Below, piece by piece: positions 27,868 to 36,644 of a stretch of 64,000 bases of DNA (positions are counted from its first letter, which is position 1; each line of letters starts with the position of its first letter). Source of the stretch: an uncultured Phocaeicola sp. (lineage in GTDB: Bacteria > Bacteroidota > Bacteroidia > Bacteroidales > Bacteroidaceae); assembly GCA_944320135.1 (NCBI GenBank), contig CALUGI010000009.1:1-64000 (forward strand). Reading direction: 5' to 3'. The notes beneath the pieces are model-generated. The model searched no databases and had not been told where the DNA came from. It saw only the letters and a program-made list of their open reading frames with translations. Both the position numbers and the translations under genes were made by a program.

Positions 27868-30090
27868 TTATTCCAATCCGAAAAAGCACGTTCCCTCCCC
27901 GCCCACAGGAGCAAAGGCAGGAATTTTTCCTCCTTCAGGAACAAGCACAACGGTTTCGCCTTTCTGCAAATCCAACGCATACTCGTTCTCGGCCACTTTT
28001 TCAAGGATTGCACGGCCGCTTTTCAGCGCAGGGTTCTCCATGTCGGTACGAATCACGCAAGGTTCACCTGCAAGGCTTTTCACCTGGATGCAGCAGGTCT
28101 TTCCCCCTTTCCTCAATGCCGACACAAGAAAAGCCCCTTCTGTCCGCAAATGCCGGAAAACCACATCGCCCCATTGCGACGGAACGGCCGGAAACACGCG
28201 TATCTTTCCGCCCCAACTTTGCAGCAGCATGTCGTGTATGCACTGCGCGCCCGTAAGCGGAGTTTCCAAAGTGGGGCCGCCATGCTCGGTGTACATTGTG
28301 TTCGGAAGGAGCTGCGTGTCAATCAGCCTATACAGCCATTCAAGCGCCTTGTCTCCCTCTCCAAAAGCTGCATACAGGGAAGAAGCGCCCGTAAACGAAT
28401 ATCCTTTCATCTTGTCATCGAGGCTCAGCCAATGGCCTACGGACTTCTCCATCAGTTCCTTGCTTCCGGGCTGGTCAGCATTCAACAGATAGAGCGGATA
28501 AAACATCAGCAAATGCGAATAGTGCCGGTGCGAAAAGGCATACGGAACGTCCCGGCCTATCATGACTCCCTCCTGTTCGTTCTGCGGATAATCCGTCAGT
28601 TTCTCCAGCACCTCTTGCCAGCGAGGCAGCAGCTCATCAGAGATGCCGAGGATACGCGCTGACTCTATCAGCGTGCGGCATCCCCAACGCAACAGGGCCA
28701 AATCGAAATTGCAATCTTCCGCGATGCCGTATTCGGGCGAAAACGTCGGCTTCAGGTGAAGCGTTCCGTCGCTGTCTTCTTCCAGAAAGGCCAGATAGAA
28801 ATTGACGGCACGCCGCAAAACCGGATACAGCGTATGCCTCAGAATGCTTTCGTCCATGCTGTAGCGGTAATGAAGCCACACGTTGTGGCACGCCCACGGA
28901 AGACATCCCACCTGCGCTTTGCCGGTTCCCGGCGCATGCACCCCCGCACCGCGCAAGTCGAACCCCGTTGCGACAGGCAAAGCCGAGGCATCTTTGCGGT
29001 AAGGTTCCGGAACATTGCGGGCAAGGTTATCCTGGTTGAGCCGTAAAGCCTCCGCCAACGGCAGCCCCAAGTCCAAACGGTTGGAGGGATACGCCGCCCA
29101 ATAAGCCAATTGCACATTCAAGTTCCACCATGCGTTAGGCCAGTCCGTCAAAATCAGCCACGGCCCGCAATTGTCTATCAGCCCTCCGCCCAAACGGGTG
29201 GCCGAGGCCATCTTATACATCTGAATCCAATAAAAGTTCTCCAGCTTCTTGTCGGGCAGGCTGACAAAACTTTGCGGATAATATTCGTGCCACCACCTGC
29301 GATGCTCGTTCCATAAAGCCGACAAGTCGTCTGCGGAAAGCGATGAAACGGCATTTGCCGCACGCTCCACGGCGGTGGTGTCGGGGAACGTGTGTGCATT
29401 GGAAACCGCCAACATGCGCCTGCCGTCTTTTTTCAGTTCTTTCCATGCGGTTGCCGTGCCTCCCCCGGCCAGAAGCGGCTGCCAGCACAAGCCGACGCCG
29501 TCTTCCTCAGAAATTTGAGACGGAGGGTTAGACACATAGCCGGGCATAACGTGCTTGGTCTGGTTCTTGACGGCACGCAGCTGCCGGGGAGAATCCGTCG
29601 GTTCCGGACAGAACTTCCACGTAAAGCCCGCCTCCCCTTCGGTCGCGTCGGCCTCTACCAATATATAAGGAGCCTCTGAAACAACGCAAATCCGCAGCCG
29701 GATACTTCCTTTCGCCGTAAGAAGTTCTACGTCCGTTTCAGCATTCCACAAATCCAGCCGCATATTCCCCGACACGATGTCTCCCACAGGCTGCAAAAGG
29801 AAATAGCCGATGAGCAACCTGCACCGTCCGTATATATTCAGCAAATCAGGGCGATGGTCATGAACCATACTGTTTCCCACATCGATACGCAAAGCATTCT
29901 CGCCCGGCTGCTTGCACACATAAGCGCCCATGCTCCCGTTGCCAAGGAAAGGGGCCTCATGCCAACGCTCCGGAAGCCTTTTCCACACCATATCCTGTCC
30001 GGACATAAAAGCCGGCCAATCTATGCCGGTTCCCCGAACGCAAAAAGGACATGCGCATAACATTGCCATGACAAGCAAAAATTTCTTCAT
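27868..30090 (-). CDS. GH95-like glycoside hydrolase
   Basis: A 740-residue exported protein. The start at 30090 gives a signal peptide (MKKFLLVMAMLCACPFCVRG). The N-terminal region carries the beta-sandwich features of the family (WHEAPFLGNGSMGAYVCKQPGE, residues about 45-66). The catalytic (alpha/alpha)6 barrel shows WWNLNVQLAYWAAYPSNRL, matching the paired asparagines of GH95 fucosidases, and the FSPEYG glutamate. The position that is usually the aspartate in an IDGNFGG-type loop appears as LETPLTG here. GH95 members remove alpha-1,2-fucose or galactose. This sequence belongs to a divergent branch, and the substrate cannot be stated. A -7-like element (TATATTTG, minus) lies at 30119-30126. 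Confidence 0.85.
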   Translation of the reverse strand: MKKFLLVMAMLCACPFCVRGTGIDWPAFMSGQDMVWKRLPERWHEAPFLGNGSMGAYVCKQPGENALRIDVGNSMVHDHRPDLLNIYGRCRLLIGYFLLQPVGDIVSGNMRLDLWNAETDVELLTAKGSIRLRICVVSEAPYILVEADATEGEAGFTWKFCPEPTDSPRQLRAVKNQTKHVMPGYVSNPPSQISEEDGVGLCWQPLLAGGGTATAWKELKKDGRRMLAVSNAHTFPDTTAVERAANAVSSLSADDLSALWNEHRRWWHEYYPQSFVSLPDKKLENFYWIQMYKMASATRLGGGLIDNCGPWLILTDWPNAWWNLNVQLAYWAAYPSNRLDLGLPLAEALRLNQDNLARNVPEPYRKDASALPVATGFDLRGAGVHAPGTGKAQVGCLPWACHNVWLHYRYSMDESILRHTLYPVLRRAVNFYLAFLEEDSDGTLHLKPTFSPEYGIAEDCNFDLALLRWGCRTLIESARILGISDELLPRWQEVLEKLTDYPQNEQEGVMIGRDVPYAFSHRHYSHLLMFYPLYLLNADQPGSKELMEKSVGHWLSLDDKMKGYSFTGASSLYAAFGEGDKALEWLYRLIDTQLLPNTMYTEHGGPTLETPLTGAQCIHDMLLQSWGGKIRVFPAVPSQWGDVVFRHLRTEGAFLVSALRKGGKTCCIQVKSLAGEPCVIRTDMENPALKSGRAILEKVAENEYALDLQKGETVVLVPEGGKIPAFAPVGGEGTCFFGLE

Positions 30091-30118
30091 AAGTCTGTTC
30101 TTTATTTTCAGCATTGTG

Positions 30119-30151
30119 CAAATATAATAAAAATTGGATTCCCTTGCCAAC
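30119..30151 (-). promoter_or_regulatory. probable promoter of GH95-like gene
   Basis: On the minus strand a GTTG (30148-30151), a 21-bp spacer and TATATTTG (30119-30126). It abuts the phased repeat array that separates this gene from recQ. Confidence 0.5.
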
Positions 30152-30152
30152 G

Positions 30153-30217
30153 GAAACGCCCCGGCGTTTGACTGAAAACGCCGAAACGTTTCAAGTAAAA
30201 GCGGGCGGGCAGTTCAG
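30153..30217. repeat. A-tract/GC-core repeat array between GH95-like gene and recQ
   Basis: Three units of 21, 23 and 21 bp (30153-30173, 30174-30196, 30197-30217). The first two each contain an inverted core (AAACGCC...GGCGTTT and a related one), the third reads AAAAGCGGGCGGGC. The array occupies the space between two diverging promoters. Confidence 0.6.
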
Positions 30218-30235
30218 AAATCCAATGTTTTTCCA

Positions 30236-30243
30236 TACCTTTG
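30236..30243 (+). promoter_or_regulatory. -7 element of recQ
   Basis: TACCTTTG at 30236-30243 matches TAnnTTTG. The recQ start follows 33 bp downstream. No TTTG at 19-22 bp upstream is clear. Confidence 0.5.
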
Positions 30244-30276
30244 CTTGTCCTTTTACAAACCGCCAAAGAAAAGAAG

Positions 30277-32124
30277 ATGACAAAAGATTCCATGCTGCAA
30301 ACGTTGAAGACCTATTTCGGATACACCCAGTTCCGTCCGCTCCAGGAAGAAATCATCACTTCCATCCTGCACAAGGAAGACACGCTGGTGCTGATGCCTA
30401 CCGGCGGAGGCAAATCCATCTGCTTCCAGCTTCCGGCACTGATGACAGAGGGAACGGCCATCGTCATATCTCCGCTCATTTCGCTGATGAAAGACCAAGT
30501 GGAGGCTCTGCAGGCAAACGGCGTCCCCGCATACGCGCTGAACAGCGCAAACGATGAAACTACCAACGTGCTGCTGAAGCAGGAATGCCTGCGCGGAAAG
30601 GTGAAACTGCTCTACATCTCGCCCGAACGCCTGCTTTCGGAAATCAACTTTCTGCTCCGGGACATCCGCATTTCTCTCTTTGCCATCGACGAAGCGCATT
30701 GCATCTCGCAATGGGGGCACGACTTCCGCCCGGAATACACCCAACTGAAATCATTGAGAGAAGCCTTCCCGCAAGTGCCCATCGTGGCGCTGACCGCCAC
30801 AGCCGACAAGATTACACGGGAGGACATCATACGCCAGCTTGACATGCGCAATCCGAAAACGTTCATTTCTTCGTTCGACCGCCCGAACCTCAGTCTGGAA
30901 GTAAAAAGAGGCTTCCAGCAGAAAGAAAAAATTCGGACTGTCACAAACTTCATCCTGCGCCACCGTGGAGAAAGCGGAATCATTTATTGCATGAGCCGGA
31001 ACGGTACGGAGAAAGTGGCCGAACTGCTGAGAAAGGAAGGATTCAACGCCGCCGTCTATCATGCCGGGCTAAGCAACGCCCAGCGCGAAAAGGCGCAAGA
31101 CGACTTTATCAACGACCGCGTGCAGATTGTTTGCGCCACCGTAGCCTTCGGGATGGGAATCGACAAGTCGAACGTGCGGTGGGTCATTCATTACAACCTC
31201 CCCAAAAGCATCGAAAGTTTCTATCAGGAAATCGGACGTGCCGGACGCGACGGGCTTCCGGGAGAAACCTTGCTTTTCTATTCGTTCAGCGACATCGTAA
31301 CGCTCACCAAGTTCGCTGAAAGCAGCGCGCAGCAGGAAATCAACAAAGAAAAGCTGGAACGCATGAAACAATACGCGGAAACGGATATTTGCCGCCGCCG
31401 AATTCTATTGAACTATTTTGGAGAAATGATGGATCACGATTGCGGCAACTGCGACGTATGCCGCAACCCGCCCGAACGTTTCGACGGCACGATTATCGTA
31501 CAAAAAGCGCTGAGCGCCATCATGCGGACAGACCAGCATGTAGGCATCCGCACGCTGATTGACATACTGAAAGGCTCCCTCTCGCAAGAAGTTGCGTCAA
31601 AGAGTTATCAAAACCTGAAAACGTTCGGTGCCGGACGCGACGTTCCTGCACGCGACTGGCAAGACTATTTGCTGCAAATGCTCAATTTAGGATATTTCGA
31701 AGTGACCTACAATGAAAATAACCGATTAAAAATCACGGAAGCGGGACGCAGGGTGCTGTTCGGACATGAACGGGCGCAATTGGTAGTCATCAAGCGTGAA
31801 GAACACGCCAAGAAGGTTTCAGACAAGAAGAAGGCAAGCAAAACCGATGCCGCACAACTGTTTGCAGCTCCATCCCCGGACATGTCTTACGACGAACTGC
31901 TGTTTGAAGAACTTCGCAAGGTGAGGAAGCAACTGGCTGACCGACAAGCCATACCTCCTTATATCGTGCTTTCAGACAAGACCCTGAAACAGCTGTGCGC
32001 ACAAAAGCCGACCACATTGGAGGAGTTCGGCGAGATAAGCGGCATCGGGGAATTCAAGAAAGCTCACTACGGAAAGGATTTCACCGAAGCGATACGCATG
32101 TTCCTTAAAAAAGGAGCGTCCTGA
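30277..32124 (+). CDS. recQ: ATP-dependent DNA helicase RecQ
   Basis: A 3'-5' helicase that unwinds recombination and replication intermediates. The 615-residue protein starts at the methionine of [10 protein letters not shown] (30277); the longer frame adds 12 unlike residues. Motifs in order: Q-motif FRPLQEEII, Walker A PTGGGKS, DEAH with [18 protein letters not shown], motif III ALTATA, motif [18 protein letters not shown] and [10 protein letters not shown], a zinc-binding RQC with [10 protein letters not shown]...CGNCDVC near residues 370-400, a winged helix, and an HRDC domain near 530-605 ([16 protein letters not shown]). The gene ends inside a terminator stem. Confidence 0.97.
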   Translation: MTKDSMLQTLKTYFGYTQFRPLQEEIITSILHKEDTLVLMPTGGGKSICFQLPALMTEGTAIVISPLISLMKDQVEALQANGVPAYALNSANDETTNVLLKQECLRGKVKLLYISPERLLSEINFLLRDIRISLFAIDEAHCISQWGHDFRPEYTQLKSLREAFPQVPIVALTATADKITREDIIRQLDMRNPKTFISSFDRPNLSLEVKRGFQQKEKIRTVTNFILRHRGESGIIYCMSRNGTEKVAELLRKEGFNAAVYHAGLSNAQREKAQDDFINDRVQIVCATVAFGMGIDKSNVRWVIHYNLPKSIESFYQEIGRAGRDGLPGETLLFYSFSDIVTLTKFAESSAQQEINKEKLERMKQYAETDICRRRILLNYFGEMMDHDCGNCDVCRNPPERFDGTIIVQKALSAIMRTDQHVGIRTLIDILKGSLSQEVASKSYQNLKTFGAGRDVPARDWQDYLLQMLNLGYFEVTYNENNRLKITEAGRRVLFGHERAQLVVIKREEHAKKVSDKKKASKTDAAQLFAAPSPDMSYDELLFEELRKVRKQLADRQAIPPYIVLSDKTLKQLCAQKPTTLEEFGEISGIGEFKKAHYGKDFTEAIRMFLKKGAS

Positions 32125-32155
32125 CGCTTCACCGTGCAGGACGCTCCCCTTTTTA
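32113..32155. terminator. bidirectional terminator between recQ and nitroreductase
   Basis: The 11-bp arms GGAGCGTCCTG (32113-32123) and CAGGACGCTCC (32137-32147) close a 13-base loop. T5 follows on the plus strand (32151-32155), and T6 follows on the minus strand (complement of A6 at 32107-32112). The recQ stop codon lies in the left arm. Confidence 0.85.
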
Positions 32156-32180
32156 AGAATGGGTTCCGGAATGAAACACG

Positions 32181-32690
32181 CTATATTTTCAAGAGTATCT
32201 CATCCATCGGCTTGCGTTTCTTCTCCGGGATCACCGACTCTGCGGCATAGCCCACCGGAACCAACGCCACGGGCTCCAGATTATCCGGCAGTCCGAGAGC
32301 CTCACGGCACAGAGGGACATTGAAATTGCAGACCCAACAAGTGCCCAACCCCACCTCAGCAGCAGCCAAACAAAGGTGCTCTACAGCTATAGCCACATCG
32401 ACGTCCGCATGGTCTTTCCCGTCTGACGGACGATGCCACGACACGCTATGGTCCGCACACGCTACAATGATACAAGGAACCGAGGCCATCCACTCGCGCG
32501 GATAGGCCGCTTTAATTCCTGCAATCTTTCCGGATTCGGTCACAACGGCGAAACGCCACGGCTGGAAGTTGACGGCAGAAGGAGCCAGCCGCACACACTC
32601 CATAATATAATCCAGCTTAGACTTTTCCACAGGATTCGGCAGATACTTCCTCACCGAATAGCGCGCTTTCACTAAATCCAATATCTTCAT
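32181..32690 (-). CDS. FMN-dependent nitroreductase family protein
   Basis: A 169-residue single-domain protein with the family N-terminus MKILDLVKARYSVRKY (FMN phosphate-binding arginines) and RLAPSAVNFQPWRF, then AAAEVGLGTCWVCNF and LVPVGYAAE near the C-terminus. The start at 32690 is chosen for this and because an unusually good Shine-Dalgarno (AGGAGGT, spaced 5 bp) precedes it; the longer frame to 32900 has no family likeness and overlaps the transporter gene. Oxidoreductase acting with NAD(P)H on quinones or nitro compounds; the physiological substrate is unknown. It begins 15 bp after the transporter stop, so it may be co-transcribed with it. Confidence 0.9.
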   Translation of the reverse strand: MKILDLVKARYSVRKYLPNPVEKSKLDYIMECVRLAPSAVNFQPWRFAVVTESGKIAGIKAAYPREWMASVPCIIVACADHSVSWHRPSDGKDHADVDVAIAVEHLCLAAAEVGLGTCWVCNFNVPLCREALGLPDNLEPVALVPVGYAAESVIPEKKRKPMDEILLKI

Positions 32691-32704
32691 AACAACCTCC
32701 TTTC

Positions 32705-34384
32705 TTATGCAGCCAACAGCAGAATCAGCAATTGTGCGGTCAGGATACGCAGAAACATAGCCAACGGATAAACGGTGGAATAGCCTACCGCCGGAGCGTC
32801 GTTGCCCGAAGTCTGGTTTGCGTATGCCAGTGCAGGAGGGTCGGTATTGCTTCCGGCTATCAGACCCATCAGCGTAAAGTAGTTGACGCGATGCTTCCAA
32901 CGTGCGACAGCTCCGATGATGAGCAGAGGAAGGAACGTAATCAAGAAACCGATTCCCACGTAAAGAAGCCCGTCTCCTTCGACCACCGTCTGCACGAAGT
33001 TCTCTCCCGCTTTGATTCCCACGCTCGCCAAGAACAGCACCAATCCCACTTCGCGAAGCATCAGATTGGCGCTCATGGTGGTATAAGTGACCAGCTTGAC
33101 CTTATATCCGAACCGGCCTATGAGGATAGCTATAATCAGCGGACCTCCGGCGAGACCCAGCTTCACCGGCGTAGGCATCCCCGGAATGGCTATAGGAAGG
33201 CTTCCAAACAAAATACCGCAAAGGATTCCGGCAAATATGGTTACGATGTTCGGATGGTCGAGACGCTTCAACTGGTTACCCAACAGATTGGCTACACGTT
33301 CAATCGCTTCCTGAGAGCCGACCACCATCACGCGGTCGCCCACCTGCAGGCGCAGCTGGCGGGAAGCGAACAGGTCCATACCCGAACGGTTGACCCGCGT
33401 CACGTTCACCCCGTACATGCTGCTGAAATGAAGTTCTCCCAACGTCTTTCCGTTAATGCTGGACTGAGTGACCAGGATACGGCGGGAAACCATCGCCTTG
33501 TTGTGCTGGTTTTCGATGTCCCAATCCTGCTCCACTTTCGGACCGATGAACGCAACGATTGCTTCCGAGTCGTCTTCCGCACAGATAATGTACATTCGGT
33601 CGCCCAGGCTCAGCTCCGTCTTCGAATTCGGGGTGTGCATGTGTCCGTTCTGGATGATGCGCGAGCAAACGAAGTCGCGCGCCAGGAAGTTCTGCACCTG
33701 CGACAGGGTCTTTCCGTTCAAAGCCTCGTTATGCACCTCCAACGAGAGGGAAAAAGGCTTCAGATGCGGATTCGCTTCTTCACGCTGATGGATTTCGGCC
33801 TGTTCCCCGTCCAAATCCACCCGGCAGATATAGCGGATGACAATCATGGAAAGGATGATTCCCATCACTCCTAACGGATAGGCGCAGGCGTATCCCATCG
33901 CTATCTCCGGCCCGTCGTAGTTCAACTGCTGCAAGGCTTCGTTCGCCGCACCGAGTCCCGGCGTGTTGGTCACGGCCCCGCACAGGATGCCCACCATCAT
34001 CGGCACTTCCACACGTCCCTGCAAAGCGAAATAGCAGACGAGCGCTACTGCGATGTTCAGCGCCACAATGCCGACGGCAAGCAGATTCAGCGTAATGCCT
34101 CCTTCTTTGAACGACGAGAAGAAAGACGGGCCCACCTGCAGACCGATGCAGTAGACGAACAGAATAAGTCCGAAATCTTGCAAGAAAGAAAGGATGGCCA
34201 GATTGCCCGTAAAGCCGAAGTGCCCGGCCAAGATTCCGGCGAACAGCACGAAAGTCACTCCAAGCGAAATGCCGAAGAACTTAATCTTCCCCAACAACAC
34301 TCCCAACGATATGACAAAAGCATAAAGAGCCACAATATGGGCGATGGAATTGGGGTTTGTCAATAAATCTTGTAGCCAATTCAT
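32705..34384 (-). CDS. AspT/YidE-type transporter with central TrkA-C domains
   Basis: A 559-residue inner-membrane protein of two homologous halves. The N-terminal half has about five membrane helices ([50 protein letters not shown] and so on) and the signature [17 protein letters not shown] cytosolic centre (about residues 195-370) holds two TrkA-C-like regions: [13 protein letters not shown], and [15 protein letters not shown]. The C-terminal half repeats the helices, with [18 protein letters not shown] as the second signature. The family includes aspartate:alanine exchangers and unassigned YidE/YbjL carriers, so the substrate is open. The start at 34384 skips a 19-residue upstream extension not seen in the family. 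A promoter lies at 34411-34442. Confidence 0.9.
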   Translation of the reverse strand: MNWLQDLLTNPNSIAHIVALYAFVISLGVLLGKIKFFGISLGVTFVLFAGILAGHFGFTGNLAILSFLQDFGLILFVYCIGLQVGPSFFSSFKEGGITLNLLAVGIVALNIAVALVCYFALQGRVEVPMMVGILCGAVTNTPGLGAANEALQQLNYDGPEIAMGYACAYPLGVMGIILSMIVIRYICRVDLDGEQAEIHQREEANPHLKPFSLSLEVHNEALNGKTLSQVQNFLARDFVCSRIIQNGHMHTPNSKTELSLGDRMYIICAEDDSEAIVAFIGPKVEQDWDIENQHNKAMVSRRILVTQSSINGKTLGELHFSSMYGVNVTRVNRSGMDLFASRQLRLQVGDRVMVVGSQEAIERVANLLGNQLKRLDHPNIVTIFAGILCGILFGSLPIAIPGMPTPVKLGLAGGPLIIAILIGRFGYKVKLVTYTTMSANLMLREVGLVLFLASVGIKAGENFVQTVVEGDGLLYVGIGFLITFLPLLIIGAVARWKHRVNYFTLMGLIAGSNTDPPALAYANQTSGNDAPAVGYSTVYPLAMFLRILTAQLLILLLAA

Positions 34385-34410
34385 AATATTAAACCTTTTC
34401 AATTTGTGGA

Positions 34411-34442
34411 CAAATGTAACCAAATTAAAGCAACAAGACAAA
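34411..34442 (-). promoter_or_regulatory. promoter of AspT/YidE-type transporter
   Basis: On the minus strand TTTG (34439-34442), a 20-bp spacer and TACATTTG (34411-34418), both exact matches, 27 bp before the start. Confidence 0.7.
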
Positions 34443-34495
34443 CTTTTCTTTCACTTATAATACGCCTGAAGACACAATCGCCGACATATTTGCCG

Positions 34496-34561
34496 GAAAA
34501 GCCGGCCGAAGGCAACAAAAAACGCCCCGGCGTTTTCAAAAAAGGCCGGGGCGTTTTCCCG
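34496..34561. repeat. A-tract/GC-core array doubling as terminator
   Basis: Units at 34496-34516, 34517-34537 and 34538-34561 (21, 21, 24 bp). The second and third are mutually complementary: 34519-34531 pairs with 34545-34557 over 13 perfect bases, loop 13 bases, with T-runs on the minus strand (complement of the A-run at 34517-34520). This is a likely terminator for the M13 peptidase gene (minus strand). Confidence 0.7.
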
Positions 34562-34581
34562 AAATCGGGAGCGTCTTTTTC

Positions 34582-36621
34582 TTACCAAATGTTCACGCGG
34601 TTTTCAGGAGCCACGTACAACGAATCGTCCGGAGTAATCTGGAATGCGTCATACCATGCCTGAATATGGGGAAGCGCACCGTTCACGCGCCATTTTCCCA
34701 ACGAGTGCGGATCAGACTTCGTATATACGCGCGCCTGTTCGTCGCGGATGTTGCCTGCCCACAAAGTGGCGTAAGCGATGAAGAAACGCTGTTCGGGGGT
34801 GAATCCTTCCTTCACTTCCAACGGCGCGTCCTTGGTGGCGTTCTGGAAAGCCAGATAAGCCACGTTCAGTCCTCCGTGGTCTGCCAGATTCTCGCCCAAC
34901 GTCAGCTGTCCGTTGCCTTTCAGTCCGGGCAACACCTCGATGTTGTTGAAGAAGTCCACCATTACCTGCGCACGTTCCTTGAAGCGGTCTGCATCGCCTT
35001 CGGCCCACCAGTCGGTCAAGTTGCCGTTCTTGTCGAATTGCCGTCCCTGGTCGTCGAACCCGTGCGTCATCTCGTGCCCGATTACCACGCCGATAGCGCC
35101 GTAGTTGGCTGCATCGTCAGCATCCATATTGAAGAAAGGAGGCTGCAGGATGGCGGCGGGGAAGCAGATTTCATTGGTCGACGGATTGTAATAAGCGTTC
35201 ACGGTTTGCGGAGTCATCAGCCATTCGTCTCTGTCAACCGGTTTGCCCAGACGGCTGATCATGTCGTTGAATCCCCATTCCGACGCACGGCAGACGTTCG
35301 CCCAATAAGAATCTTTCTTGATTTCCAGCTTGGAGTAGTCTTTCCACTTGTCGGGATAGCCGACCTTCACCCGGAAGGCGTCCAGCTTCTCATGCGCCCT
35401 CACCTTTGTGCTGTCGCTCATCCATTCTTGTGCATCGATGCGTTCGCCCAAAGCCACGCGCAGATTCTCCACTAATTTCAGCATACGCTCCTTGGCAGCC
35501 GCAGGGAAGTACTTCTCAACATACATCTCGCCTACCAGTTCGCCCAGCATACCGTTGACCGAATTGACTGCACGTTTCCAGCGAGGCTGGTTCACCTGAC
35601 GGCCGGACATCACCTTGCCGTAGAAGTCGAAACGCGCGGCAACGAAGTCATCGCTCAGGCAAGAGGCGGCAGCATCCAGCAGGTTATACTCCAAATAAGA
35701 CACATGCTTCGACACCGGCAACGCACTGATCAGACGGGCAACCTCCTGAATCGGCTCCACTTGCTCCACGTTCAGTTCCGCAGGTGCCTGAATGCCCAAA
35801 CCAGTCATGAAGGCGTCCCAATCAATGCCCGGAATCTGCTTCTTCAAGTCTGCATACGACATCTTATGATAGTTGGCCTCCGGGTTGCGCAGTTCAGCCG
35901 CACTGCGCGAAACCTTGGCAATGCTCGTTTCGATTTCCATCACGTCAGCCACCTTCTGCTGGGCCTCAGCCTCAGAGAAACCGGCCAAAGCAAACAATTT
36001 GGCAATATACTTCTTATATTCGTTGCGAATATTCTCTGTAATGCTGTCCGTGTCCAGATAATATTCCTTCTCGCCCAGATTGATACCTCCCTGGCCCATC
36101 TGGAAAATGTTCAGCGCGCTGTTCTTCGGATCTGCATACACGTAATAATTAAAGTAAGTGCCGATTCCCTGAAAACGGCGCATCTCCACTGACATCGGGA
36201 TAATCTGGCTTTTGTCTGTCAGAGCGGCTATTTTGTCAAGCATAGGCTTGACAGGCGCAAATCCCTGCTCATTGCGGGCCACGCTGTCCATCGCTATGTT
36301 ATACAGGTCGCCAATCTTCTGTGCAACTGTACCAGCTTCATTCTGTTGTGAGGCCAAGCCCTCAATCAATTCACGCAACTGCTTCTGGTTGTTTTCTGCC
36401 AGTTGGTCGAATGTTCCGTAGCGGGAATATTCGGCAGTCAGCGGGTGCGCGTCATTCCATCCGCCGCACGCATAACGGAAGAAGTCCTGACCGGCAGACA
36501 CTGTCGTATCCATATTGGCCAAGTCGATTCCGGAAGTGTTTCTTGCTTCCTTTTGTCCGCCGCAGCTCGACAATACAGCCAAAGCCATTGCCGCCGCAGT
36601 CAAATAATTTCTCTTGTTCAT
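34582..36621 (-). CDS. M13-family zinc metallopeptidase lipoprotein
   Basis: A 679-residue neprilysin/PepO-type endopeptidase. It begins MNKRNYLTAAAMALAVLSSCGG, a lipoprotein signal with cysteine at residue 20; a methionine two codons upstream is possible. The N-terminal M13 domain contains DFFRYACGGWND. The catalytic site HEMTHGFDDQGR (zinc ligands H, H, and the glutamate in GENLADHGGL) lies near residues 520-590. The C-terminal Arg/Trp-rich region is typical. It is lipidated, so it likely faces the periplasm or cell surface and trims peptides. It lies 23 bp after the stop direction of the ABC-F gene (minus) and is followed by a repeat-derived terminator. Confidence 0.94.
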   Translation of the reverse strand: MNKRNYLTAAAMALAVLSSCGGQKEARNTSGIDLANMDTTVSAGQDFFRYACGGWNDAHPLTAEYSRYGTFDQLAENNQKQLRELIEGLASQQNEAGTVAQKIGDLYNIAMDSVARNEQGFAPVKPMLDKIAALTDKSQIIPMSVEMRRFQGIGTYFNYYVYADPKNSALNIFQMGQGGINLGEKEYYLDTDSITENIRNEYKKYIAKLFALAGFSEAEAQQKVADVMEIETSIAKVSRSAAELRNPEANYHKMSYADLKKQIPGIDWDAFMTGLGIQAPAELNVEQVEPIQEVARLISALPVSKHVSYLEYNLLDAAASCLSDDFVAARFDFYGKVMSGRQVNQPRWKRAVNSVNGMLGELVGEMYVEKYFPAAAKERMLKLVENLRVALGERIDAQEWMSDSTKVRAHEKLDAFRVKVGYPDKWKDYSKLEIKKDSYWANVCRASEWGFNDMISRLGKPVDRDEWLMTPQTVNAYYNPSTNEICFPAAILQPPFFNMDADDAANYGAIGVVIGHEMTHGFDDQGRQFDKNGNLTDWWAEGDADRFKERAQVMVDFFNNIEVLPGLKGNGQLTLGENLADHGGLNVAYLAFQNATKDAPLEVKEGFTPEQRFFIAYATLWAGNIRDEQARVYTKSDPHSLGKWRVNGALPHIQAWYDAFQITPDDSLYVAPENRVNIW

Positions 36622-36644
36622 ACACATAATTATAAAGTTTGTAA

